From: an uncultured Phycisphaerales bacterium
GTDB lineage: Bacteria; Planctomycetota; Phycisphaerae; Phycisphaerales; UBA1924
Direction: 5' to 3'
Assembly (NCBI GenBank): GCA_937995595.1
Contig: CALKJW010000034.1
Span: 1 to 64,000 of the forward strand
Length of the DNA: 64,000 bases
Shown: piece by piece, positions 53,901-63,200 of the stretch
How positions within the stretch are numbered: the first letter of the stretch is position 1
How the letters are laid out: each line of letters begins with the position of its first letter
Position numbers and translations under genes: made by a program
The notes under the pieces: model-generated
The model's input: only the letters and a program-made list of their open reading frames with translations
Told to the model about the DNA's origin: nothing
The model's database searches: none

Positions 53901-55517
53901 ATGCCGACCGCTTCGCCCGCCGCGCCCGCGTCCGCCGTTCCGATGCTCGATCTCTCTCCCGGGCGCGTTCACCGGAACCTCGCCCCCGCCCGACTCGTGG
54001 AGATGGCGCTGGCCCGCGGCGAGGGCGTGCTGGCGAGCAACGGCGGTCTGGTCTGCCGAACGGGCGACCGCACCGGTCGCTCGCCCAAGGACAAGTACCT
54101 CGAGGACACGCCGGGCATCCACGGCAAGATCGGCTGGGGCGGGTTCAACACGCCGATCACGCCGGAGAAGTTCGACCTGGTGCTGAAGATCGCGACCGAG
54201 CACGTCAACCGGCAGAAGGACGTGTTCGTGTTCGAGGGCTTCGTGGGCGCGGACCCGCAGTACCGGCTCGGCGCACGCGTGGTCACCGAGCAGGCGTGGC
54301 ACGCGCTGTTCATCCGCACGCTGTTCATCCCGACGGACTCCCCCGCCGCGGGAAAGGGCGCGCAGTGGAAGCACGACTGGACGATCATCAACGCCGGGAG
54401 GCGTCGGCTGACGTCCGACGAGCAGGCGCAACTGGGCGTGAAGAGCCCGGTGATCATCGCGCAGTCGCTGGAGCGCAGACTGGTGGTGATCGTCGGCAGC
54501 GAGTACGCGGGCGAGATGAAGAAGTCGCTGTTCTACGCGATGAACTTCGACATGCCCGAGGTCGGCGTGTTCCCGATGCACTGCTCGGCGAACGTCGACA
54601 AGAAGGACCCGTCCAACGTCGCGCTGTTCTTCGGCCTCTCGGGCACCGGCAAGACGACGCTCAGCGCCGACCCCAACCGCGCGCTGATCGGCGACGACGA
54701 GCACGGCTGGACGGACCGCGGCGTGTTCAACTTCGAGGGCGGGTGCTACGCCAAGTGCATCAAACTGTCGAAGGAAACCGAGCCGCAGATCTTCAACGCG
54801 ATCCGGTTCGGCTCGGTGCTGGAGAACCTCGACATCGACCCCGAGACGCGCGTGCCGGATTTCGACAGCCAGAAGTACACCGAGAACACCCGCGCGACCT
54901 ACCCGCTGGAGTACATCCCCGACGCGGTGATCCCCTCCATCGCCGGGCACCCGAGGAACGTGATCTTCCTCACCGCCGACGCCTACGGCGTGATGCCGCC
55001 GGTGAGCAAACTCAGCCGCGAACAGGCGATGTACTACTTCATCAACGGGTACACGTCCAAACTCGCGGGGACCGAACTGGGCGTGACCGAGCCGCAGCCG
55101 AACTTCTCGGCGTGCTTCGGCGCGCCGTTCCTGCCGCGCCCGCCGAAGGTGTACGCGGAGATGCTCGCCTCCAAGGTCGCCAGGCACAACGCGGACGTCT
55201 GGCTGCTGAACACGGGCTGGACGGGCGGGCCGTACGGCACGGGCTCTCGCTTCAAACTCGCGTACACGCGCGCGTTCGTCACGGCGATCCTCAACGGCAC
55301 GATGCGCAACGCGAAGTTCACGCCCGACGCGGTCTTCGGCCTGCCGATGCCCGACGCCGTGCCCGGCGTGCCCGGCGAGGTGCTCCTGCCGCGCAACACG
55401 TGGAAGGACGGCGCGGCCTACGACGCCAAGGCGAGGGAACTGGCCGGGAAGTTCCGCGACAACGACAAGAAGTTTGAGATGCCCGAGGCGGTCCGCGCGG
55501 CGGGCCCGCGCGGCTGA
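53901..55517 (+). CDS. pckA: phosphoenolpyruvate carboxykinase (ATP)
   Basis: Converts oxaloacetate and ATP to phosphoenolpyruvate, CO2 and ADP, the first step of gluconeogenesis. The 538-residue product has GDRTGRSPKDKYLED (near 50-64), the kinase-1a P-loop GLSGTGKTTLSADPNR (near 249-264), the metal-binding LIGDDEHGW just after, FEGGCYAKCI and the ENTRATYPLEYIP segment (near 330). ATG 53901 has GAGGAGA about ten bases upstream; an in-frame TTG six bases before it is a lesser candidate. The 210-base spacer to the tRNA-His gene holds divergent promoters. Confidence 0.97.
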   Translation: MPTASPAAPASAVPMLDLSPGRVHRNLAPARLVEMALARGEGVLASNGGLVCRTGDRTGRSPKDKYLEDTPGIHGKIGWGGFNTPITPEKFDLVLKIATEHVNRQKDVFVFEGFVGADPQYRLGARVVTEQAWHALFIRTLFIPTDSPAAGKGAQWKHDWTIINAGRRRLTSDEQAQLGVKSPVIIAQSLERRLVVIVGSEYAGEMKKSLFYAMNFDMPEVGVFPMHCSANVDKKDPSNVALFFGLSGTGKTTLSADPNRALIGDDEHGWTDRGVFNFEGGCYAKCIKLSKETEPQIFNAIRFGSVLENLDIDPETRVPDFDSQKYTENTRATYPLEYIPDAVIPSIAGHPRNVIFLTADAYGVMPPVSKLSREQAMYYFINGYTSKLAGTELGVTEPQPNFSACFGAPFLPRPPKVYAEMLASKVARHNADVWLLNTGWTGGPYGTGSRFKLAYTRAFVTAILNGTMRNAKFTPDAVFGLPMPDAVPGVPGEVLLPRNTWKDGAAYDAKARELAGKFRDNDKKFEMPEAVRAAGPRG

Positions 55518-55618
55518 CGCGGCCTTGTCTGCGTACCCGACGGGGCCGACACGCCCGGGTTGGCCCCGCGGCGCGGCGATCGTCGCACCCTCCACACGAG
55601 CACCACGGCACAATCGCC

Positions 55619-56518
55619 ATGCGGAACGAGGACCGCACATTCTGGGCCGACTTCAAGCGGTTCTTCCTGCGCGGGCTGGCCATCCTGCTGCCCAGCGTGC
55701 TGACGATCTGGATCGTCGTGCAGTTGTACCTGTTCGTGGACAAGCAGGTCGCCAGCCCGATCAACGCCGGCATCCGAGCGGCCGTGGTGTGGGTCGTGCC
55801 GCAACTGCCCGACCGCTACCAGCCGCGGTGGTTCAAGGTCACCGAACCGGAGTTGGCCGAGTTCCGCGCGACGCTGCACCAGCAGGGCACACCGGAGGCG
55901 CGCGCGCTGCTCCGCCGCAGCGACTCGGACCTGCGGACCGAGGTCCGACGGCAGGAACTGGCCCGGCTGTGGGAGGCCCACTGGTACCTGCGGGTCGTGG
56001 GCCTGCTGGTCGCGATCGTGCTGTTCTACCTCGCGGGCGTGATTTTCGGCGGCCTGTTCGGGCGCGCGCTGTACGTGCAGGTCGAGCGCTTCATCACGCG
56101 GATCCCGGTCATCAAGCAGGTCTACCCGCACGTCAAGCAGGTCGTGGAACTCGTGCTGGGCGAGAAGCAGATGGCCTTCAGCAAGGTGGTGCTCTTCGAG
56201 TACCCGCGCAAGGGCGTCTGGACGCTCGGCTTTGTCACCAACTCGGGGATGCGGGCGGTCGCCGGCGCGGCGGGCGAGGAGGCGCTGACGATCTTCGTGC
56301 CCAGCACGCCGACGCCCTTTACCGGCTTCACCATCACCGTGCCGCGGAGCAGCACGATCGACGTGAACCTCTCGATCGACGAGGCGATCCGGTTCGTGCT
56401 GACCGGCGGCGTGCTGATCCCCGACCGGCAGCGGTCCGGCCCGGCGGATACGATCGGGCAGGGGGAGTTGCCGGACGGTTCCGCGCCGGCGGACGGGGGG
56501 AGAGCGGGCCCGCCGTGA
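55619..56518 (+). CDS. DUF502-family membrane protein
   Basis: A 299-residue membrane protein. FFLRGLAILLPSVLTIWIVVQLYLFVDKQVASPI at the start, the second membrane helix LRVVGLLVAIVLFYLAGVIFGG and VPSTPTPFTGFTITVPRSSTIDVNLSIDEAIRFVLTGGVL (near 215-255) are typical of DUF502, which is of unknown function. Between the helices lies a soluble charged segment (about residues 55-120) that is longer than in most members. The C terminus is Pro/Gly-rich. ATG 55619 follows pckA by 101 bases; hpf begins 70 bases after its stop, so they may form one transcript. Confidence 0.9.
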   Translation: MRNEDRTFWADFKRFFLRGLAILLPSVLTIWIVVQLYLFVDKQVASPINAGIRAAVVWVVPQLPDRYQPRWFKVTEPELAEFRATLHQQGTPEARALLRRSDSDLRTEVRRQELARLWEAHWYLRVVGLLVAIVLFYLAGVIFGGLFGRALYVQVERFITRIPVIKQVYPHVKQVVELVLGEKQMAFSKVVLFEYPRKGVWTLGFVTNSGMRAVAGAAGEEALTIFVPSTPTPFTGFTITVPRSSTIDVNLSIDEAIRFVLTGGVLIPDRQRSGPADTIGQGELPDGSAPADGGRAGPP

Positions 56519-56588
56519 CCCGGCGCGGCGGGAGTTTCGGGGTCCGGGCGCGGCCGGCGGCCGCGCCGTGGCGAGGAGGTTTGACCGC

Positions 56589-56879
56589 ATGCGCATCGAC
56601 GTTGTCGGCAAGCACATGGACATCACGGACGCGATCCGGAAGTACGCCGAGACCAAGGCCGAGCGGCTGCTCAAGTACTTCAACGGCACGCAGCAGATCC
56701 GCGTGATCCTGGAGGCCGGGAAGAAGAGCGACTTCATGTGCGAGATCGCCGTGGACGTGGTGAAGCACAAGGACTTCATCGCCCACGCGACCGCCAAGGA
56801 CCTCTACGCCGCGATCGACGAGTGCGTCGACAAGGCGCAGCGCCAGGTCCACGACTTCAAGGAGCGACTCAAGGGCTGA
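56589..56879 (+). CDS. hpf: short-form ribosome hibernation promoting factor
   Basis: A 96-residue HPF/YfiA-family protein. The core MRIDVVGKHMDITDAIRKYAETKAERLLKYFN and the second half MCEIAVDVVKHKDFIAHATAKDLYAAIDECVDKAQRQVHDFKER match short HPF, which binds the 30S decoding region and favours 100S or inactive 70S ribosomes in stationary phase. GAGGAGG lies about nine bases before ATG 56589, a very strong ribosome-binding site. It starts the hpf-ptsN-HPr run, the same order as in the rpoN regions of proteobacteria, but rpoN itself is not here. Confidence 0.95.
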   Translation: MRIDVVGKHMDITDAIRKYAETKAERLLKYFNGTQQIRVILEAGKKSDFMCEIAVDVVKHKDFIAHATAKDLYAAIDECVDKAQRQVHDFKERLKG

Positions 56880-56934
56880 GGGTGACCGGCAGGGCCGGGC
56901 TGTCCGCCGCGCCGCCGGATGGAGCACGACCGTG

Positions 56935-57411
56935 ATGAAGTTGACCGAAATCGTCGCCGGCGGAGCGATCGTCCCGCGTCTGGGCTCGTCGGAGCGCGAC
57001 GCGGTGATCGCCGAACTCGTGGACGCGCTGATCGCCTGCGGCGCGGCGGACGCGCGCCTGCGCGACGAACTCATCGGCCGCATCCTCGAGCGCGAGCGGC
57101 GCGGGTCCACCGGCTTCGGGCGCGGCATCGCCGTCCCGCACGTCAAGCACAAGAACGTCAGGCGCATGGCCGCGGCGGTCGGCCTCTCGCCCACCGGCGT
57201 GGACTTCAACGCGCTGGACAAGCAGCCCGTGTACTCGATCTTCCTGCTCCTCTCGCCCGAGGACCGGCCCGAGGACCACCTGCAGGCCATGGAGGTGATC
57301 TTCAAGAACCTCTCCAAGGAGACCTTCCGCCGCTTCCTGCGGCAGGCGGGGTCGGTGGCGGAGGTGCAGGAACTGCTCGAAGAGGCCGACGGCCAGCAAC
57401 TGTCCGGGTGA
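56935..57411 (+). CDS. ptsN: PTS IIA-type regulatory protein (PtsN-like)
   Basis: A 158-residue fructose/mannitol-type EIIA domain protein of the nitrogen-related PTS. The phosphorylatable histidine lies in FGRGIAVPHVKHKNVRR (about residue 69). EIIA(Ntr) is phosphorylated by NPr (HPr-like) and regulates K+ transport, sigma-54 genes or enzymes rather than moving sugar. The C-terminal half has LLLSPEDRPEDHLQAMEVIFKNL and RRFLRQAGS, as in PtsN. GTG 56932 immediately precedes ATG 56935; the ATG was chosen. HPr follows by 53 bases. Confidence 0.93.
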   Translation: MKLTEIVAGGAIVPRLGSSERDAVIAELVDALIACGAADARLRDELIGRILERERRGSTGFGRGIAVPHVKHKNVRRMAAAVGLSPTGVDFNALDKQPVYSIFLLLSPEDRPEDHLQAMEVIFKNLSKETFRRFLRQAGSVAEVQELLEEADGQQLSG

Positions 57412-57464
57412 GTCGAGGCCGAACGCGTGCAGCGAGTCCGGGGGCGGGAGACCGGTGAGGACCC

Positions 57465-57746
57465 TTGTCGGAACGTGCGAGCGTCAAGGTGAAGATCGTC
57501 AACCGGCTGGGCCTGCACGCCCGGCCGGCGATGTGCTTTGTCGACGCCGCGACGCCGTTCAAGTCCAGCATCACCGTCAGCCGCGCCGGGTCGGGTTCGC
57601 CGGTCGACGGCAAGTCGATCATGCAGATGATGATGCTCGCGGCGACCAAGGGGACGGAACTGGAGATCGTCGCCGAGGGCGAGGACGCTGCAAGCGCGTG
57701 CGAGACGCTCAGGCGGCTTGTGGAGAGCGGGTTCGATGAGGAGTGA
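57465..57746 (+). CDS. ptsH: HPr-family phosphocarrier (NPr/HPr-like)
   Basis: A 93-residue HPr-like protein. The active-site motif is NRLGLHARPAMCFVDAA, with His18 counted from TTG 57465, and the regulatory region GSPVDGKSIMQMMMLAATKGTELEI holds the Ser of the HPr-kinase site (Ser46 equivalent). It would pass phosphate from an EI to PtsN. Both His and Ser being present suggests HPr kinase control; no hprK or ptsI is in the window. The start is TTG with GAGG about four to eight bases upstream. Its last 11 bases overlap the next gene's start. Confidence 0.93.
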   Translation: MSERASVKVKIVNRLGLHARPAMCFVDAATPFKSSITVSRAGSGSPVDGKSIMQMMMLAATKGTELEIVAEGEDAASACETLRRLVESGFDEE

Positions 57747-57975
57747 GCCCGCGCCGCCCGCCGACCCGTTCATCGACCCCGGCGCCTTGGTGCTGCTGCG
57801 GTGCCCGCTGACGGGCCGACCCCTGCGTCCGATCGTCCAGCACGGCCGGCCGATGCTGCAGGCCGAGGGCGAGCCAGGCGGTCCGCGCTACCCTGTTGTC
57901 AACGGCATCCCGGTGCTGCTGCCATCCGCGGCCGAGCGCGATGCCGCCGACTTCTTTTCGCGCACTCAGACGTGA
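57736..57975 (+). CDS. Trm112-like small protein
   Basis: A 79-residue protein with the Trm112/YcaR layout: DPGALVLLRCPLTGRPL (near 15-31) and a final GPRYPVVNGIPVLLPS (near 49-63). In bacterial Trm112 proteins the CxxC near the N terminus and a second knuckle bind zinc; here only one Cys remains (RCPLTG), so it is a zinc-less variant. Trm112 activates methyltransferases by binding them. The start ATG 57736 overlaps the HPr gene by 11 bases, and the stop overlaps a GTG start of the SMP-30 gene (GTGA), so a shared transcript is likely. Confidence 0.78.
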   Translation: MRSEPAPPADPFIDPGALVLLRCPLTGRPLRPIVQHGRPMLQAEGEPGGPRYPVVNGIPVLLPSAAERDAADFFSRTQT

Positions 57976-57983
57976 GCCCGCCC

Positions 57984-59030
57984 ATGCTGACCGCCCCCAC
58001 CGCCTGCCTGCTCGTCTCGACCGTGCTTGCCCAGACCTCCGACTTCGGCGGCGATCGGCGCGACGTGATGCCCGCGACGCTGGTCGTCGCCGCCGCGCGG
58101 CCGCAGCCCGAGCCGGCGCCCGCCCAGAAGCCCGCCGCCGGCGACCGGCTGGATCAGGTCGTCGGGCCGAGCGAGCCGGAACTGCTCGCCAGCGGGCTGA
58201 AGTTCACCGAGGGTCCCGTGTGGGTGCCGGCGCGCGACGGGCAGCCCGGTTACCTGCTGTTCTCCGACATTCCCGCGGACACGATCTACCGGCTCGACAT
58301 GCCCAAGGGCGGCGAGACGAGCGAACCCAAGGTCTTCCGATCGCCCTCGGGCAAGAGCAACGGCCTGATCCTCGACCGCGAGGGGCGGCTGGTGGTCTGC
58401 GAGCACGCGGGGCGCGTGGTGAGGATCGAGAAGAACGGCGACGTCACGGTGCTGGCCGAGAAGTGGGAAGACAAGAAACTCAACAGCCCGAACGACCTGT
58501 GCGTGGGCGCCGACGGCTCGGTGTTCTTCACCGACCCGCCGTACGGCCTGGGCGGCCCGCTCGGCTTTGCGCGCGAATCCGAGACCGGGTTCAGCGGCGT
58601 GTACCGCATCGACCCGCAGGGCAAACTCCACCTGCTGGTCAAGGACCTTGAAACGCCCAACGGCATCGCGCTCTCGCCCGACAACAAGACGCTCTATGTC
58701 GGCAACCATGGCAAGGGTGTGGTGTGGTCGTACCCCGTCAACCCCGACGGAACCGTGGGCAAGGGCAAGGTCTTCGCCGAACTCAAGGCCGGGCAGCGTC
58801 GGGCGGGCGCGGACGGCGTCAGGACCGACCGCGACGGGAACGTGTACGTGGGCGCGGGGCGGTCGGGGGTGCAGGTGCTGGACCCCAAGGGTGACCTGAT
58901 CGGCATCATCGGCCTGCCGCGCGGGGCTACGAACCTGTGCTTCGGCGGCGACGACGGGCGGACGCTGTTTGTCGTCGCTGGCGACTCGGTGTACCGCCTG
59001 CGGGTCAAGGTCCCCGGCGCGGGCATGTAG
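57984..59030 (+). CDS. exported SMP-30/gluconolactonase-family protein
   Basis: A 348-residue six-bladed beta-propeller lactonase-like protein. The signal peptide is MLTAPTACLLVSTVLAQ. The propeller begins near residue 70 with metal-ligand motif LKFTEGPVWV, then NSPNDLCVGADGSVFFTDPPYG and LETPNGIALSPDNKTLYVGNH, which carry the Asn/Asp ligands of the calcium or zinc site. It would hydrolyse sugar lactones in the periplasm or on the surface. GTG 57972 gives a four-codon longer N terminus and overlaps the Trm112-like stop (GTGA), so it may be the real start. It ends 122 bases before the VWA gene. Confidence 0.92.
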   Translation: MLTAPTACLLVSTVLAQTSDFGGDRRDVMPATLVVAAARPQPEPAPAQKPAAGDRLDQVVGPSEPELLASGLKFTEGPVWVPARDGQPGYLLFSDIPADTIYRLDMPKGGETSEPKVFRSPSGKSNGLILDREGRLVVCEHAGRVVRIEKNGDVTVLAEKWEDKKLNSPNDLCVGADGSVFFTDPPYGLGGPLGFARESETGFSGVYRIDPQGKLHLLVKDLETPNGIALSPDNKTLYVGNHGKGVVWSYPVNPDGTVGKGKVFAELKAGQRRAGADGVRTDRDGNVYVGAGRSGVQVLDPKGDLIGIIGLPRGATNLCFGGDDGRTLFVVAGDSVYRLRVKVPGAGM

Positions 59031-59152
59031 CACCGGCCCGGTTCGTATCTGCCTGTGGGGGCGATTCCTGTTCCGGACCGAACCAAACAGCGGCTGTCGT
59101 ACGAACAGAACATTGACCCCGCGCCGAGCCCGGGACTGAAACCGCCGGACCG

Positions 59153-60256
59153 ATGGCCGATATCCAAGTGCAGAACCGCATGGCCGCGAGCGCCCCACCC
59201 ACCCACACCCCCACCACCCAAGCCAAGGGGACCGCCCCGCGCCACGCGGCGCCGGCGGGAGGCGATCCCAACTCGGCCAAGGGCCCCAACGGGCAACCGG
59301 GGAGTGGCCCATCCGCACAGCCCCGGCGGCGGCTCACGCTCGTGCAACTGTTCCTCGGCTTCACGGTCAGCGGCTCGATGATGGCCGTCGCGGCGTCGAT
59401 CATGATCCACGTCTCGCTGGCGCTCATCGCCGCGGCCGTGGGCGTGGCGGTCGCCGCGGTCGGTGGTCATCGCGACGGCCCGCGCGGCGACTATGAGTTG
59501 AACATCGCGGCGGACGTGCCGCTCTCGGGTCTGCTCGACGCGCCTCTCGAGGCGCTCTCGCCGGTCGTGGCCGACACCGAACTGCCCGACGTGACGACCA
59601 GCGGCATCCTCGACGGCGCCGGCGGCGACGACCGGCCCGCGTCGGGCGCCGGCCTTGGCTCGATCGGCGAAGGACTGGGCGGCGCGGGCGGGGGCGACAT
59701 CGGCGACGGGATGGGCCTTGGCGGCGCGGGCGGGGGCGGGGGCGCGGCGTCGTTCTTCGGCGTCGAGGCGCAGGGCTCGCGGTTCGTGTACATCGTCGAC
59801 GTGTCCGGCTCGATGCGCGGCGAAAAGATCGCCGCGCTCAAGACCGAACTCAGCGAATCCATCAAGGCGATGATGGAGCACATGAGTTTTCTGGTGATCA
59901 CCTTTTCGTCCGAGTCGCAGCCGCTGGGCGACAAGCGACGCTGGACCGACGCGACCGACACGGGCAAGCGTTGGGCGATGGAGAAGATCGTCGCGCTGGA
60001 GGCCTGGGGGAACACGGTCCCGTGGCCGGCGTTCGAGATCGCGCTGGCCACGAAGCCCGCGCCCGACGCGATCTACTTCATGACCGACGGCATCTTCGAC
60101 CCCATCGTCGCCGACCAGTTGGCGGTGCGGAACACGGGCTCCAAGAAGGTCCCGATCCACTGCATCACCTTTGTTGACCGCTCGGCGGAGGAACTGATGC
60201 GCCGGATCGCGGCCGACTCGGGCGGGACGTATGCTCACGTGCCGGGCCCGCGCTGA
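59153..60256 (+). CDS. membrane-anchored VWA-domain protein
   Basis: A 367-residue protein. A Pro/Thr/Ala-rich N-terminal segment (1-58) precedes one or two membrane helices (about 60-105: VQLFLGFTVSGSMMAVAASIMI, VSLALIAAAVGVAVAAVGG). A Gly-rich stalk (GSIGEGLGGAGGGDIGDG, residues about 165-195) then leads to a von Willebrand factor A domain with an intact MIDAS motif (VDVSGSM, near 220) and the Thr/Asp in YFMTDGIFD. VWA domains bind partner proteins through a metal ion. The next gene (23 bases on) encodes a huge exported protein. ATG 59153 is used. Confidence 0.92.
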   Translation: MADIQVQNRMAASAPPTHTPTTQAKGTAPRHAAPAGGDPNSAKGPNGQPGSGPSAQPRRRLTLVQLFLGFTVSGSMMAVAASIMIHVSLALIAAAVGVAVAAVGGHRDGPRGDYELNIAADVPLSGLLDAPLEALSPVVADTELPDVTTSGILDGAGGDDRPASGAGLGSIGEGLGGAGGGDIGDGMGLGGAGGGGGAASFFGVEAQGSRFVYIVDVSGSMRGEKIAALKTELSESIKAMMEHMSFLVITFSSESQPLGDKRRWTDATDTGKRWAMEKIVALEAWGNTVPWPAFEIALATKPAPDAIYFMTDGIFDPIVADQLAVRNTGSKKVPIHCITFVDRSAEELMRRIAADSGGTYAHVPGPR

Positions 60257-60278
60257 CCGCGCCCGCCCCAGGGACGCG

Positions 60279-63200
60279 ATGAACGCCCGACCCCAGCGGC
60301 ATCTCCGTCGCACGCTCTTGGCCGCCGCGCTTGCGGCCGCGTCAGCGGTGGCATCGCAGGCCGCGCAGCCCGAGCAGGGCGTGACGGTCCGGCCTCGATC
60401 GATCGGTGAGCACGCGGCGCGGATCGAGGGCGTCGTGGAATCGGCATCCGCGGCGGGCGTGGTGGTCCGCCGCGGCGAGGGCGCCGGCGCGACGCGCGTC
60501 GTCGTCGGTCTCGACCGGCTCGCGCAGCCCGCGGACCCGGCCCTTGCCGAAGCGCTGGCCCGCGCGAGCACGCCGGGCCAACCCGATCTGTCAACGATCG
60601 GGACCGACCTGTGGCGCGCCCGCACACGGCTTGAGCGCGGCGACTGGGACGGCGCGGAGCCGCTCCTCGACCGCGTCGCGCCGTTCACGATCGCCGCGGG
60701 CGGCCCGACCGGCGCGACCACGGCGCAGGGCCTGCTCGTCTGCCGCCTCGTGCGGGAGGCCCGCGCGGGCGCGGTCTGGTCGTGGCTCGACTATGTCGCC
60801 ATCGTGCGCGCCGGGCCGGGCGTGGCCGAGGCGCCCGCGGGCAGTCTGATCGCGCCCCCGGCCAATGCGCCGACGACATGGGAGGGCGGACGGGTCGCGT
60901 TGCTCGTCGGGGCTGCACCGATCGACCTGCGCACGGGGCTCGCGCCCGCGCTGCCGCCGATCTGGACGCCCGCGCCCGCGCTGGAGTCGATCCTGCGCTC
61001 GGCCGAGTGGGAGCGGCTCGCCCGCGCCGACACCGGGCCCGCGGCCGAACTGGCCGCGCTGTACCGCGCCGCGGGCGCGTTCGAGGCTGGCACCGCGCAA
61101 CCGCTGCCCGCGCCGACGTCGGCGCACGAGGGCGTCCGACTCGTGCGCGACGTCGTGGCCGCGCGTGCGGGCGAGGCCGATGCCCGTGCGCAGGCCCGCG
61201 CGGCGCTGGCCGCGCGGCTGGGCGCCGAATCGGTCGAGCGCTGGGTCGAGGCGTGGTGCCGCGTGGGCATCGGCCGGTCGCTGGTGCGCGAGGCCGACCC
61301 GGAGGCGGTCGTCACCGGCGTCCTCGAACTGCTGCACGCGCCGGCGCGCTTCGCCTACGACCAACCGTACATCGCCGGCGTCGCGCTGGCGACGGCGGCG
61401 GTCGCGATGGCGGACCTGGGCGACGTCGCCGCGGCGGCCGCGCTCAGGGCCGAGTTTGAGTCGGCCTTCCCGGCGCACCCGGCCCGGTCGTGGCCGGCGT
61501 TCGGACAGATCGGCGCGGGAACGGGCGGCGCGGCGCTGGGCGCCGGCCCCGGCGCGGTGCTGATGGCGATCGCGCTGGGCGCGCAGCGCGAGCGCGCGGC
61601 CCAGCCACCGGACGTGCCCGAGGTCGAAGCGGCCGGCCCCGACGACGCGCTGGAGGCGTACCTGCGAAGGCTCGGGCTGAACACGCTGCTGGCGCGCCAC
61701 CTGGAGCGGCGCGTCGCGACGCTGGGGCGCGACCGGCGCGGCCCCGTGGCCGAACGGCTGGCGCGCCTGTACGTGGACCTGCTGGAGCGCGCCGGCAACG
61801 CGGAGGAACGGTCGCGCTGGGAGCAACTGGCGCAGAAACTCCTGCGCGACGTGCCCGAGGCCGACGGGCACGAACTCCGCATCAGTTTGGCGCGGGTGCT
61901 GTACGTCCGGGCCGAGGAGGTCTGCGAGCGCGTCCGCCTGCGCATGGCGACGCCCGAGGAAGCCGCCGAGGCCGAGCGCGTGCTGCGTCAGGTCGAGCCG
62001 CAGTTCCGCGAGATCGCCTCCAAGACGCACCGTCGCGTGGAAGCGCTGGAGAAGATCGAGAACCTCGGCGACGCGACGGAAGAGATGACCCGCCAACTGG
62101 CCGATGCGCGGCGCGTGCGCTCACTCTCGTTCTTCTACGCCGGCTGGTGCCAGTACTACCTGGCCATGCTGACACGGCCCGAGCCGGGCGCGACCGAGGC
62201 GCTCAAGTGCTTCGGCTGGCTGCTCAACTCGCCGCACGGGCGGATCGCGACCATCGAGCGCGTCCCCGTCTCGATGCTGCGCTTCGAGCACGTGGCCCGC
62301 GCGGCCGTGGGCTGCGGCCTGGCCGCCTCGCTGCGGAGCGCCGACGGCGAGGCGATGCGGTGGCTCGAGACCGTGGCCGACGCGCCCGACGTCGCGCCCG
62401 CGGTGCGGGCGCAACTGCTCTCGCGCCAGATCGCCGTGCTGGCGCAGGCGCGGCGGTGGTCCGACATGGAGCGGCTGATCCGCAAGGCGCGCAACAGCGA
62501 CCGCGCCGGCGGCGGGGAGGACGTCCGCCCGCTCGCCGTGCACGAGGCCCGGCTGCTCGCGGTCGTCACGCTCGAAGCCGACGCGCGCGTCTCGGGCCCG
62601 CAACTGGCCCAACTGGCGCGCGTCGCGCTGGGCGACCTGATCGCGCGCGGCGAGATCGCGCACGTGCTCGACCTCACCTCGCGCTTCGGCACCGCGCCCA
62701 TCGGCGAGACCGGCTTCATCGTTCACTACGTCCGAGGCGTCAAGGCCTACGACGAGGCGCGCGCCGCGCACCGCGAGTCCGGCGCTGACCCGGAGGAACC
62801 CGCCACGCGCGACGCGGTCGTCAACCAGTACCGAGCCGCCGCGGACCTGCTCCGCGCCGCGCTGGGCCAGCCCGACGCCGCGAACTACCGACCCGAGCGG
62901 GCCAGGGCCGCCCTGTTCGCGGGCCGCTCGCTGTTCTACGCGGGTGACTTCGCCGGCTCGGGCGACCTGTTCACGCAGGCGTGGCAGCACTCCGCGGCCA
63001 TGGACGCTCGCTCGGCCGAGAGCGAGGAGGCGCTCTGGCTGGCGGTGGTCGCGCTGGACCGCGCGGCGTCGCGCCCGGGAGCGCCGACGGAGGCGGCGCA
63101 GCGGCGCGCGCAGACCGGCGCGATGTTCCTGCAGACCTACCCCGACTCGCCGCGCGCCGCACGCCTGCTGTTGATGCGCGCCGCGGCGGGCGACGTGGGC

